Positions 1 through 8,060 of a stretch of 64,000 bases of DNA are shown here, one piece after another (the stretch's first letter is position 1; every line of letters begins with the position of its first letter). The stretch comes from an uncultured Pelagimonas sp. (GTDB lineage: Bacteria; Pseudomonadota; Alphaproteobacteria; Rhodobacterales; Rhodobacteraceae). The notes under the pieces are model-generated. The model made no database searches. It saw nothing but the letters and a program-made list of their open reading frames with translations, and was not told the origin of the DNA. The position numbers and the translations under genes are program-made. The stretch covers positions 248,001 to 312,000 of the forward strand of contig CANMIH010000001.1 of NCBI GenBank assembly GCA_947497905.1, read 5' to 3'.

Positions 1-984
1 GTCAAAGACAGCTCGTACATGTTTGTCACCGGCCCGGATGTTGTGAAGACCGTGACCAACGAGGTTGTCACCGCAGAGGAGCTTGGTGGGGCGTCGACCC
101 ACACCAAGAAGTCGTCTGTGGCGGATGGCGCGTTTGAAAACGATGTTGAGGCCTTGGCCGAAGTGCGCCGTCTGGTGGATTTCCTGCCGCTCAACAACCG
201 CGAAAAGCCGCCAGTGCGTCCGTTCTTTGATGACGTGGATCGGATCGAGAACAGCCTTGATACGCTGATCCCGGAAAACCCGAACACGCCCTATGACATG
301 AAGGAACTCATCACCAAAGTCGCAGACGAAGGTGATTTCTACGAGATCCAGGAAGACTACGCCAAAAACATCATCACCGGTTTTATCCGACTGGAAGGAC
401 AGACCGTGGGTGTAGTGGCCAACCAGCCGATGGTTCTGGCCGGCTGTCTGGATATCGACAGCTCGCGCAAGGCGGCGCGGTTTGTGCGCTTCTGTGACTG
501 TTTCGAGATCCCGATTCTGACGCTTGTGGATGTACCGGGCTTCCTGCCGGGTACCAGTCAGGAATATGGCGGCGTGATCAAGCATGGCGCGAAACTTCTG
601 TTTGCCTATGGCGAAGCCACCGTGCCGAAGGTGACCGTGATCACCCGCAAAGCCTATGGTGGTGCCTATGACGTTATGTCGTCCAAGCACCTGCGCGGTG
701 ACGTGAACTATGCCTGGCCCACGGCCGAGATCGCGGTGATGGGGGCAAAAGGTGCCACCGAGATCATCCACCGTGCCGATCTGAAGGACCCGGAAAAGAT
801 CGCGGCGCATACTGCGGAATATGAAGACCGGTTTGCCAACCCATTTGTGGCGGCAGAGCGTGGCTTTATCGATGAGGTGATCCAGCCGAAATCGACCCGC
901 CGTCGTGTGTCCAAGGCCTTTGCGATGCTGCGCAACAAGCAGCTCAAGAACCCTTGGAAAAAGCACGACAATATCCCGCTTTAA
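1..984 (+). CDS. pccB: Propionyl-CoA carboxylase beta subunit, C-terminal part (5' end outside window)
   Basis: Carboxyltransferase subunit that moves CO2 from biotin on PccA to propionyl-CoA, giving methylmalonyl-CoA in the cytoplasm. The reading frame is open from base 1, so the 327 residues seen are the C-terminal portion of a protein usually near 510 residues; the ATG at 19 is internal. Family signatures visible are the DVPGFLPG segment, the HGAKLL helix and [11 protein letters not shown], which line the acyl-CoA and carboxybiotin site. The partner pccA lies 2.9 kb downstream and mcm follows it, which fixes the substrate as propionyl-CoA rather than another acyl-CoA. The stop TAA at 982-984 is followed by an 87-base gap before the cupin gene, with no convincing terminator, so cotranscription is likely. 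Confidence 0.96.
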   Translation, partial: VKDSSYMFVTGPDVVKTVTNEVVTAEELGGASTHTKKSSVADGAFENDVEALAEVRRLVDFLPLNNREKPPVRPFFDDVDRIENSLDTLIPENPNTPYDMKELITKVADEGDFYEIQEDYAKNIITGFIRLEGQTVGVVANQPMVLAGCLDIDSSRKAARFVRFCDCFEIPILTLVDVPGFLPGTSQEYGGVIKHGAKLLFAYGEATVPKVTVITRKAYGGAYDVMSSKHLRGDVNYAWPTAEIAVMGAKGATEIIHRADLKDPEKIAAHTAEYEDRFANPFVAAERGFIDEVIQPKSTRRRVSKAFAMLRNKQLKNPWKKHDNIPL

Positions 985-1071
985 ATCCTCTAGCCGTCGC
1001 CTCGGCGGCGGCCAGATGCACCCGCATTTCTGAGCGGGAATCAACGTCGGATCAAACAAGGGAGGTCACCG

Positions 1072-1491
1072 ATGAGCGATGCACGTCAAAGTTCAGGTCT
1101 TTGGGTTGGGCAGGCCTTTGTGGTTTCCCATGCCGACGACAGCAAGTTTGAAGGCGCGGGATTGCGGCCCTTCTTTGAATATCGCCAGCTCGGCATTCCT
1201 GAGGCCACTCAGGGCAAGTTCGGCGCCCACGTGATCCGTGCCGTGCCGGGGATGCAAAGCCCCGGTGGGTGGCACTCTCATGAGCTCGACTTTCAGATGG
1301 TCTATGTCACCAAAGGCTGGGTCGAGTTCGAATATGAAGGGCAGGGAGTTCAGATGATGCGCCCGGGCTCATGTGTTTTGCAACCTTCGGGCATCAAGCA
1401 CCGCCTGACCCGGAATTCCGACGATATGGAGCTTTTGGAGATCACCAGCCCTGCGCAATTCGAGACCCTCGACGAAGAGGCCCCGGCATGA
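1072..1491 (+). CDS. Cupin-domain protein
   Basis: A 139-residue single-domain cupin. The first motif is visible as GGWHSHELDFQ followed by YVTKGWVEFEYEG, and the second as RPGSCVLQPSGIKH, so the usual metal-binding His set is present. The start has a good ribosome site (GGGAGG, about 1060). The stop overlaps the start of the next gene in an ATGA, so translation is probably coupled. Cupins of this size bind small ligands or act as sensors or epimerase-like enzymes, and nothing in the sequence decides which. Position between pccB and pccA suggests a link to propionate or branched-chain acyl-CoA use; that is inference. Confidence 0.85.
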   Translation: MSDARQSSGLWVGQAFVVSHADDSKFEGAGLRPFFEYRQLGIPEATQGKFGAHVIRAVPGMQSPGGWHSHELDFQMVYVTKGWVEFEYEGQGVQMMRPGSCVLQPSGIKHRLTRNSDDMELLEITSPAQFETLDEEAPA

Positions 1492-1838
1492 GCCGCAACA
1501 CCTGGCATATCCAGCGCGAAGGCGCGCGTCTTACCCTGTCGCGGCGCTTGCCCGCGCGATTTGACGTGATGGCCAGCGCTGAGTTTCCGACCATGGGGCG
1601 CGGGCGTCTTGCGCGTCAGATCCGTCAGGATCTTTGGAGGCTGTTAAAAGGGTTGCGCGGTTTTTCTCCCGTGATACAGATTGACGCAACGGAGACCGGT
1701 TTGCAGGTTTCCGCCGGTGGCAGCATGCTTGCAAGCACCCCTGTCCCCAAGGGAACAGAGGCGCGCATTCAAGCGCTTTTAGACTGTCCCGCACATCGCA
1801 GAAGGTGGTTGGCCTGGGCGCAGGAGCGCGGCCAATGA
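1488..1838 (+). CDS. Small conserved-looking protein of unknown function
   Basis: A 116-residue protein rich in Arg and Trp with no signal peptide and no motif I recognise. It starts inside the cupin stop codon (ATGA) and its own stop overlaps the next start in another ATGA, so it is the middle of a three-gene translationally coupled unit. The frame extends upstream to 1371, but the overlap start at 1488 is preferred because it avoids a 120-base overlap with the cupin gene. Composition and codon use match the neighbours. Confidence 0.7.
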   Translation: MSRNTWHIQREGARLTLSRRLPARFDVMASAEFPTMGRGRLARQIRQDLWRLLKGLRGFSPVIQIDATETGLQVSAGGSMLASTPVPKGTEARIQALLDCPAHRRRWLAWAQERGQ

Positions 1839-2296
1839 TCTTGCTGCGTAGGAATACATCCCCGGGTGCGCCCGGGTGTGACGCAGCCCCGGCGGGAGGA
1901 GCCCGTCTAGGGTGTCGGGGCTGCTTGTCATTCTGCTTTGCCTTACTTGTCAGCACAGCACCAATCGCGGCACAGGTGGATCTTCCATCTGGTCAGAAAG
2001 TCGAGATGTTTGACCACATCGCCGATGAAGGTGTGCCGGGAACCTATCGTGTGCGCTATCTCGCGCCTGAGATCGGTCAGGACGGGCGCGGTTACATGGA
2101 TGTGGCGGACGACATGGCGGTGCTGTGTGAAACCCGCGCCTTGCCAAAGCTTGTAGCCGAAGGAAACGCACCCGAACGTATCGTAGTGACATTAATGTCA
2201 GCTCCGGTGGAGTTTGGTGTCATGACACCCGATGTGACCCAGTTTTTCGAGAGTTACAGCATCGAAAATGGCCTCTGTATCTGGGAGGCATTTTGA
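1835..2296 (+). CDS. Exported DUF6497-like protein
   Basis: A 153-residue protein starting at the ATGA overlap with the preceding gene. Residues about 30-46 form a hydrophobic stretch ending in APIAAQ, which reads as a Sec signal peptide with an unusually long N-region; the mature part is acidic and contains two Cys. The C-terminal portion (VVTLMSAPVEFGV then VTQFFESYSIENGLCIWEAF) matches my memory of the DUF6497 family that sits next to pccB in Rhodobacterales. Function is unknown; periplasmic location is inferred from the leader. A later start near residue 30 cannot be excluded. Confidence 0.7.
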   Translation: MILLRRNTSPGAPGCDAAPAGGARLGCRGCLSFCFALLVSTAPIAAQVDLPSGQKVEMFDHIADEGVPGTYRVRYLAPEIGQDGRGYMDVADDMAVLCETRALPKLVAEGNAPERIVVTLMSAPVEFGVMTPDVTQFFESYSIENGLCIWEAF

Positions 2297-2510
2297 TGAC
2301 ACTACAAGATGTTGCGGCTCGAGTCTCATGTGGACAAGTTTCTGCGGCTTTCCTGTCACAGAACAGTGTCAGCTGCGTAAGATCATATCCTTTTGCACAG
2401 GCTTCGGTTAGGGTCGGCTTTGATTGCACCCAAGCAATCATTACCTCGAGGCACGAGCAGCAGGGGTCTACAGGCCAAATTCTGTTCGTCAATTTTACTA
2501 GGAGTAAGAG

Positions 2511-2654
2511 ATGTCCAAGAGCATCAAACTGCTTGCCATGTTCGCTGTTGTTGCAGGTGTTGCAGCATGCGGCGGCGCACAAGAAGAAGAGTTCGTTGTG
2601 GTCGACCCAGAGCCGATCAGTGTCGAGCCCGTTTATACCGGCAAGTATAAGTAA
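2511..2654 (+). CDS. Tiny lipoprotein (47 residues)
   Basis: A 47-residue ORF with a strong ribosome site (AGGAG seven bases ahead). It has a short basic N-terminus, a hydrophobic core and a lipobox ending in VAAC at Cys20, followed by an acidic tail (AQEEEFVVVDPEP). This is the standard build of a small lipid-anchored periplasmic protein. A perfect hairpin follows 10 bases after the stop. No enzymatic domain can fit in this length; proteins like it are common in the Roseobacter group and uncharacterised. Confidence 0.75.
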   Translation: MSKSIKLLAMFAVVAGVAACGGAQEEEFVVVDPEPISVEPVYTGKYK

Positions 2655-2663
2655 TATAACTTT

Positions 2664-2687
2664 GAGACGGGCAGCTCTGCCCGTCTC
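2664..2687 (+). terminator. Perfect hairpin after the small lipoprotein gene
   Basis: GAGACGGGCAG and CTGCCCGTCTC form an 11-bp perfect inverted repeat with only CT between them (a 9-bp stem with a 6-base loop in practice). It is not followed by a clear T-run, so it may be a weak terminator or an mRNA-stabilising 3' hairpin. Confidence 0.6.
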
Positions 2688-2828
2688 ACTTAGGCCCCGG
2701 ACGGCATCTGCAGCCTTCCGAAACCGCGGTGCTTTGGCCTCATCCCGTCCATTCTCTCGTGTAAAACGCTTGCATGCGGGGGCATCCCCTGCCACCCACC
2801 GGACCATCATCAATCCGGAGGCATGCAT

Positions 2829-3191
2829 ATGCTGAAACACCGAGGCTTTCCCGGGCGTCAGCCGGGAACCGATTTCCAATTCACCATCCGTCGTGCAAAC
2901 CCCAAAGGGGTGACGCCGATCACCAGCCGCGAACGCTACCGAGACCGTAGGCCGCCTGATCGTCGGGCAGACACCGCCTTTATGAAGGCGTTGTGGGAAC
3001 AGTTCGGCACTGAACCTTTTGAACGGGGCAATCTTGATGCGGGGCGCCTGAGCTGGCTCTTCGGTCGCGAAGTGCTGCCCTATGACGAGCCGTTCGATCC
3101 AGCAAGCTATGAAGCGATGCTTGTCATCGACGAAAAAGCCGCGCGGATCGCCTTCCCCGAAGCCTTTGAAGATGATGGAGATTGGGCGTGA
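2829..3191 (+). CDS. Hypothetical cytoplasmic protein
   Basis: A 120-residue protein, basic at the N-terminus (many Arg around residues 18-45) and acidic at the C-terminus (FEDDGDWA). No signal peptide, membrane segment or known motif. The ATG at 2829 is chosen over the one at 2823 because GGAGG lies seven bases ahead of 2829 but only one base ahead of 2823. Lies between the two small lipoprotein genes of the pcc locus. Function unknown. Confidence 0.65.
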   Translation: MLKHRGFPGRQPGTDFQFTIRRANPKGVTPITSRERYRDRRPPDRRADTAFMKALWEQFGTEPFERGNLDAGRLSWLFGREVLPYDEPFDPASYEAMLVIDEKAARIAFPEAFEDDGDWA

Positions 3192-3519
3192 ACCTGCCGG
3201 TGGGACAGCAAATTGCGCGGCCCTGTGCCGAAACGGGCCTTGTGCCCGGGATGCGCTTTGCAGTCCCGCAGGGATTTGCCAATCTCATCTGCGGGCAAGC
3301 TGCGATTGTTCGCGCAACTTGCTTGTATCGTAACCCTTCCCTTTATGGGCGGCGCGACCTGTCCCCCGGTCGTCCGCCCCATTTTTTTGCGCGCTTTGCC
3401 TGTGGGCGTGGGCCGGTTCCCGCCAATGGCACAGCTGACAAAAAACATATGTGGACCCGTGTTTTCTCTTTGTGGATCCTAGAGGCATCGACATGTCTCA
3501 CCAGAGAGGAGAAGACAGG
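3192..3519. other. 328-base stretch without a convincing gene
   Basis: No reading frame here can be supported. A GTG at 3188 overlaps the preceding stop (GTGA), and its frame has coding-like third-position GC for about 110 bases, but it then loses that character and runs on through the next lipoprotein gene and its terminator. Another frame (from a TTG at 3213 to 3482) contains a hydrophobic stretch around 3295-3350. The pattern would fit a decayed or frameshifted small gene, but plain intergenic DNA is equally possible. Confidence 0.4.
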
Positions 3520-3723
3520 ATGCAGAAAGTGTTCAGAATTTTCGCGGTGCTGGCGTTTGCTGCGCTGGCTGCCTGCGGTGACAATCTTGGAGAGCAGGCC
3601 ATCATTGGTGGCGGTGTTGGCGGCGTGGCCGCAAAATCGGTTGATGGGGACGTCGTCACCGGCGTTGTTGTCGGAGCCGCAGCCAATATCGCCTATTGCC
3701 GTCGCTATCCATCGCGCTGCTGA
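3520..3723 (+). CDS. Small glycine-rich lipoprotein
   Basis: A 67-residue protein with a lipobox (ALAAC, Cys19) and, after it, a Gly/Val/Ala-rich segment with repeated small residues (IIGGGVGGVAAK, VVTGVVVGAAAN) like a glycine-zipper that could insert in or lie on a membrane. It ends in a Cys- and Arg-containing tail (YCRRYPSRC). The start at 3520 is set by the lipobox distance and an upstream GAGAGGAG ribosome site. A strong terminator follows, separating it from pccA. Function unknown. Confidence 0.75.
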   Translation: MQKVFRIFAVLAFAALAACGDNLGEQAIIGGGVGGVAAKSVDGDVVTGVVVGAAANIAYCRRYPSRC

Positions 3724-3751
3724 TCCGTTCAGCCGCATTTTCACAGTTCGT

Positions 3752-3791
3752 AAGACCGTCTCGGGCCTGTTGGGCCGGGGGCGGTCTTTTT
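3752..3791 (+). terminator. Rho-independent terminator before pccA
   Basis: AAGACCG pairs with CGGTCTT, with an inner GC-rich hairpin (GGCC/GGCC) and a run of five T at 3787-3791. It closes the pccB-to-lipoprotein unit, so pccA probably has its own promoter in the remaining 60 bases. Confidence 0.8.
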
Positions 3792-3854
3792 GCATTCGGG
3801 CGATGCGCACGCTGCGTGCCGCGACGCCTCAGGGATAACCAGAAAGGGACAGAC

Positions 3855-5900
3855 ATGTTCGACAAGATCCTGATCGCCAACCGTGGCGAGATCGCCTGCC
3901 GGGTCATAAAGACCGCGCGCAAAATGGGCATCAAAACCGTTGCGGTCTATTCGGATGCGGACAGACAGGCGCTGCACGTAGAGATGGCGGATGAAGCGGT
4001 TCATATCGGTCCGCCACAGGCAAACCAGTCTTACATCGTGATTGACAAAATCATGGATGCGATCCGCCAGACCGGCGCACAGGCCGTGCATCCGGGCTAT
4101 GGGTTCTTGTCGGAAAACCCAAAATTTGCTGAGGCGCTGGAAGCCGAAGGCGTGGCCTTTGTTGGCCCGCCTAAGGGCGCGATTGAAAAGATGGGGGACA
4201 AGATCACCTCCAAGAAAATCGCCCAAGACGCCAAGGTCAGCACTGTTCCGGGTTATATGGGTCTAATCGCGGACGCGGATGAGGCCGTTAAAATCTCGAA
4301 CGAGATCGGCTATCCGGTCATGATCAAAGCCTCTGCCGGTGGCGGTGGTAAAGGTATGCGGATCGCCTGGAACGACGAAGAGGCGCGCGAAGGATTCCAG
4401 TCGTCCAAAAACGAAGCGGCCAACAGCTTTGGTGACGACCGGATCTTTATCGAGAAGTTCGTGACCCAGCCGCGCCACATTGAAATTCAGGTGCTCTGCG
4501 ACGCGCATGGTAACGGCATTTATCTGAACGAGCGGGAATGCTCGATCCAGCGCCGCAACCAGAAAGTGGTCGAGGAGGCACCGTCGCCCTTCCTTGACGA
4601 AGCGACACGCAAAGCCATGGGCGAACAGTCGGTCGCTTTGGCCAAAGCCGTGGGCTACACCAGCGCAGGCACCGTGGAATTCATCGTTGATGGTGATAAG
4701 AACTTCTACTTCCTCGAAATGAACACCCGCCTGCAGGTGGAACACCCCGTGACCGAGCTGATCACCGGTGTGGACCTTGTAGAACAGATGGTCCGTGTGG
4801 CCGCAGGTGAGCCACTGTCGATCAAACAGGAAGATGTGCAGATCAATGGCTGGGCGATTGAAAATCGTCTCTATGCAGAAGATCCCTATCGCAACTTCCT
4901 GCCTTCGATTGGCCGCCTGACCCGCTATCGCCCGCCGTCCGAAGTGGCCGCAGGTCTGATGGCGTCGAACGGCAAATGGCAGGGCGATGCCCCAGTGGCG
5001 GAAACCGCTGTGCGCAACGACACCGGCGTCTATGAAGGCGGCGAGATCAGCATGTATTATGACCCAATGATCGCCAAGCTCTGCACATGGGCGCCGACCC
5101 GGGGACAGGCGATTGAGGTGATGCGCGAGGCTTTGGACAGCTTTGAAGTTGAAGGCATCGGCCACAACCTGCCGTTCCTGTCGGCGGTCATGGATCATCC
5201 GAAATTCATCTCGGGCGATATGACCACAGCCTTTATCGCAGAAGAATATCCCGACGGATTTGAGGGTGTTACCTTGCCAGAGGCCGAGCTGCGCCGGGTG
5301 GCAGCGGCAGCGGCGGCCATGAACCGTGTGGCCGAGATCCGTCGCACCCGTGTGTCGGGGCGTCTGGACAACCACGAACGTCGCGTCGGCACCGATTGGA
5401 ATGTTGCCCTGCAGGGCGAGAGCTTTGATGTCTCGATCTCGGCGGATCATGATGGCTCGACTGTGAAATTTGCAGACGGCAGCGAAATGCGGGTCGAAGG
5501 GGACTGGACGCCGGGGGATAGCTTGGCCCGCATGACCGTCGACGGCGCGGCTCTGGTACTCAAAGTCGATAAGGTCACTCACGGGTTCCGGATGCGCACC
5601 CGTGGCGCGGATCTGAAGGTTCTGGTCCGTAGCCCGCGTCAGGCCGAGCTTGCTCAATTGATGCCCGAGAAACTGCCGCCAGACACCTCGAAAATGCTGC
5701 TGTGCCCGATGCCAGGTTTGATCGTTAAGGTCGATGTGGAAGAAGGCGAAGAGGTGCAGGAAGGTCAGGCACTTTGTACTGTCGAAGCCATGAAGATGGA
5801 AAACATCCTGCGTGCCGAGCGCAAAGGGGTGGTGTCCAAGATCAACGCCGGTCCGGGCGATAGCCTTGCCGTCGATGATATCATCATGGAATTCGAGTAA
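3855..5900 (+). CDS. pccA: Propionyl-CoA carboxylase alpha subunit (biotin carboxylase + biotin carrier)
   Basis: A 681-residue protein that carboxylates its own biotin with ATP and bicarbonate and hands the CO2 to PccB. The biotin carboxylase part (about residues 1-445) shows the N-terminal IANRGEIACR, the ATP-grasp glycine loop SAGGGGKGMR, the ERECSIQRRNQK segment and MNTRLQVEHPVTE. A middle linker domain typical of PCC alpha follows. The C-terminal carrier domain has AMKM with the biotinylated Lys at residue 647, 34 residues from the end, as in the family. The start ATG at 3855 follows AAAGGGAC and fits the conserved MFDKILIANRG opening. Confidence 0.97.
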   Translation: MFDKILIANRGEIACRVIKTARKMGIKTVAVYSDADRQALHVEMADEAVHIGPPQANQSYIVIDKIMDAIRQTGAQAVHPGYGFLSENPKFAEALEAEGVAFVGPPKGAIEKMGDKITSKKIAQDAKVSTVPGYMGLIADADEAVKISNEIGYPVMIKASAGGGGKGMRIAWNDEEAREGFQSSKNEAANSFGDDRIFIEKFVTQPRHIEIQVLCDAHGNGIYLNERECSIQRRNQKVVEEAPSPFLDEATRKAMGEQSVALAKAVGYTSAGTVEFIVDGDKNFYFLEMNTRLQVEHPVTELITGVDLVEQMVRVAAGEPLSIKQEDVQINGWAIENRLYAEDPYRNFLPSIGRLTRYRPPSEVAAGLMASNGKWQGDAPVAETAVRNDTGVYEGGEISMYYDPMIAKLCTWAPTRGQAIEVMREALDSFEVEGIGHNLPFLSAVMDHPKFISGDMTTAFIAEEYPDGFEGVTLPEAELRRVAAAAAAMNRVAEIRRTRVSGRLDNHERRVGTDWNVALQGESFDVSISADHDGSTVKFADGSEMRVEGDWTPGDSLARMTVDGAALVLKVDKVTHGFRMRTRGADLKVLVRSPRQAELAQLMPEKLPPDTSKMLLCPMPGLIVKVDVEEGEEVQEGQALCTVEAMKMENILRAERKGVVSKINAGPGDSLAVDDIIMEFE

Positions 5901-6000
5901 ATTGTAATGACGCGGGCCGCCGCAAATCAGTTCCACGCAAGGTTGCGTTTAACTTTCCGACCTAGGGTTGGCGGGCAAACGGACTGTGTGAGGACGGAAC

Positions 6001-6519
6001 ATGACGGTGGCCCGCATCTTGCGATGGGTGATGATGGCAGTGCCTTTGGCACTCTTGCCAGGCTGTGGTGCGCTCGACAAAGAAGATCAGCTGCGGGCCG
6101 AGCTGGCGGATTGGCTGTATCTGGCCGAAACCCGTTATTTCGCATCGAAACACAATTGTACCGTGGCGGTCTTCGACGTGGCACGAGCCGAGGTGCGCAC
6201 AGTTGTACCGCGGGTCAGCTCGGTCGAAACGGCGCTTTTGCGGATCGAAAAGGGCGAGCCGGTGTTCTTTCGCACCCAGCAATCCACGCCCAACGAAATT
6301 TCTCAGGCCCTGATGTCAAAGAACCTGCAAAAAGGTGTGGGGATGTTGACCGCGGGTACCGGTCCGACAACCGGGTGCATGACCGACGGCATTGCGGCCG
6401 GTTACTACCGCATTCTGACATCAGACGAGACGCTGACGGTCTACGATTCAGCGGGCGAAGCGCTGCTGTTGATCTATCCACCCGAGCTTTTGGCGATCTT
6501 CCTGCGCAGTTCGCTGTAA
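6001..6519 (+). CDS. Lipoprotein of unknown function
   Basis: A 172-residue protein with a signal peptide and lipobox LLPGC (Cys22). The mature part starts with an acidic helix and contains two further Cys (HNCTVAVFD and TTGCMTDG) that could form a disulfide. A GAGG ribosome site precedes the ATG. It lies 100 bases after pccA in the same direction. I do not recognise the family. The C-terminus is hydrophobic (LLLIYPPELLAIFL). Confidence 0.7.
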   Translation: MTVARILRWVMMAVPLALLPGCGALDKEDQLRAELADWLYLAETRYFASKHNCTVAVFDVARAEVRTVVPRVSSVETALLRIEKGEPVFFRTQQSTPNEISQALMSKNLQKGVGMLTAGTGPTTGCMTDGIAAGYYRILTSDETLTVYDSAGEALLLIYPPELLAIFLRSSL

Positions 6520-6520
6520 C

Positions 6521-6958
6521 TCAGTTTTCGCGGGCTTCTTGCTGGCGCAAAGGCAGCTTGTCTATTGAGCGCGAGATCTCGCGCACATCCCAAGGCGCGG
6601 GTTTACGGGCGACCACGGTGCCATCTTTGGCCAAAATCGCGAGCATAAATCCGCGCGGTCGCAGCGATTTGCGGATTGCGCCGCGCTCTTTTGGAGCGGT
6701 GTCGGTCAGCACAACAACATCGCGGGCGATCAGAGCATCTGACCGCTCTTCCAGCAGGCGCATCTGTTCGACAAACCGTGGATCATTTGGACTGTCGGCA
6801 AAGACGACAACCGGGCGCTTCAGCCACAGCCAGTCATCCAATGTGCTGTCCCCGGCGATCTGGATCAGTGCGGGATCAGTTTCGGTTTCAGCAGCTGAGA
6901 CCGCCGAGACAATTGTGGTCATCAAGACCATTGGGATCAGACGCAAATATCGTGTCAT
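6521..6958 (-). CDS. DUF4174 family exported protein
   Basis: A 145-residue protein with an N-terminal signal peptide (cleavage likely after VSAVSA). The mature sequence, with DDWLWLKRPVVVFADSPNDPRFVEQMRLL and GFMLAILAKDGTVVARKPAPW, matches the DUF4174 thioredoxin-fold-like domain as I recall it, but without a CxxC, so it is not a thiol oxidoreductase. Oriented against the pcc genes and convergent with the lipoprotein gene ahead of it (one base between the two stops). Function unknown. Confidence 0.75.
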   Translation of the reverse strand: MTRYLRLIPMVLMTTIVSAVSAAETETDPALIQIAGDSTLDDWLWLKRPVVVFADSPNDPRFVEQMRLLEERSDALIARDVVVLTDTAPKERGAIRKSLRPRGFMLAILAKDGTVVARKPAPWDVREISRSIDKLPLRQQEAREN

Positions 6959-7124
6959 GTTTCAAGATATATGCGCAGGCGAGCGGTCTGCACAGGGGGG
7001 CAGACCCTGTGGTTGTGAAAATTTTACGTTTAACGGCATGCTTACTGAGGATCCCGCAGATTACGGTCAAACTGTAATTGCTGGGCCAATCCGCCGTGCC
7101 CGGCCTAACCGGGTGACCAAACTC

Positions 7125-8060
7125 ATGGATACGATCCTGCATTTGGGTGCGCATCGCACCGCCACCAGCAGCTTTCAGGCCTATTTGATGGCGCACCGCC
7201 CCTATCTGCTTGAAAACCGGATTTCCTATTGGGGGCCAAGTCGCACACGCAAAGGGCTTTTGACCGGCGTGGCGGATCGTCCACGCAACGCCTATGAGGC
7301 ACGGCGATCAGCGGGGCGGGTGCAGATGAACCTGGCCAGTGCGCGCCGGGGCCAGAATGAACTTGTTCTGGTTAGCGACGAAAACATGATGGGCAGCGCG
7401 CGGGTGAACTATCGCCGTGGCTCGCTGTATTCGGATGCGGGCGAGCGTATGGCGCGGATCTGTCATGCGTTCAAACCGGTGCGGCGGATCATTTTGCAGA
7501 TCAGATCAATTGATCACTGGTGGAGCTCGGCGATGGGCTCGTTGATCCCAAGGGGCGAACCCATGCCGGATGCGCTGTCTCTTGAAGCCATTGCACGCCA
7601 TCCGCGCAGCTGGCGTCACGTCATCGCAGATATCGCCTGTGCCTGTCCCGAGGCAGAGCTGATTGTGGTGCCTTTCGAACGCTTTGGCGGGCGCCCGGAT
7701 CGTGTGGCCGAACTGGCACTGGGCCGCAACGATGCTCCCGCCGCGTCTAGCACAGATTTCTGGTACAACCGTGGACCGGACAAGACCCAGCTGTGTCGCA
7801 GTCTCGAGCGCCGTGGCGAAGATGTAAGTGACTTTCCCACCGGGGAAGGCCGCTGGTCCCCATTTAACGACACTCAGACCGCCGCGATGCGCGAAACCTA
7901 TGCCGATGATCTGTTTTGGCTACAGGCCGGCGCGGAAGGTCTGGCGAAATTCAGAGAAGAGCCCGACCCCGCAAGACCAGAAGACAATCTGGCGGCGGGT
8001 CAGCAACAAAGAGGACATGAAGATGAGCGATCTGCCGAAAAACTGGCGCGATCTGGCTGA
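7125..8060 (+). CDS. Sulfotransferase-like P-loop protein
   Basis: A 311-residue protein starting with [18 protein letters not shown], the 5'-phosphosulfate-binding loop pattern of bacterial sulfotransferase-like proteins (GAHRTGTTSFQ in relatives). Downstream, [11 protein letters not shown] and [20 protein letters not shown] resemble the second nucleotide-binding part. Substrate unknown. In-frame starts exist at 7038 (ATG) and 7113 (GTG); 7125 is chosen from the conserved opening, but no ribosome site is clear. The 3' end overlaps the start of mcm by 38 bases, which suggests translational coupling and a real C-terminal extension rich in Glu and Gln. Confidence 0.65.
   Translation: MDTILHLGAHRTATSSFQAYLMAHRPYLLENRISYWGPSRTRKGLLTGVADRPRNAYEARRSAGRVQMNLASARRGQNELVLVSDENMMGSARVNYRRGSLYSDAGERMARICHAFKPVRRIILQIRSIDHWWSSAMGSLIPRGEPMPDALSLEAIARHPRSWRHVIADIACACPEAELIVVPFERFGGRPDRVAELALGRNDAPAASSTDFWYNRGPDKTQLCRSLERRGEDVSDFPTGEGRWSPFNDTQTAAMRETYADDLFWLQAGAEGLAKFREEPDPARPEDNLAAGQQQRGHEDERSAEKLARSG

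Noticed and set aside
985-1071. GC-rich partial inverted repeat after pccB
   Set aside because: The stem has mismatches and no T-run; too weak to call.
3182-3838. Long frame through the lipoprotein gene and the pccA upstream terminator
   Set aside because: It would overlap a better-supported lipoprotein gene and a strong terminator; coding character is lost after about 110 bases.
4263-5936. 557-codon open frame on the minus strand opposite pccA
   Set aside because: Shadow of pccA in the reverse frame; no family motif, and the composition is His/Phe-rich as expected from complementing coding DNA.
5901-6000. Possible terminator between pccA and the lipoprotein gene
   Set aside because: No stable stem with a T-run could be found, so no terminator is claimed.
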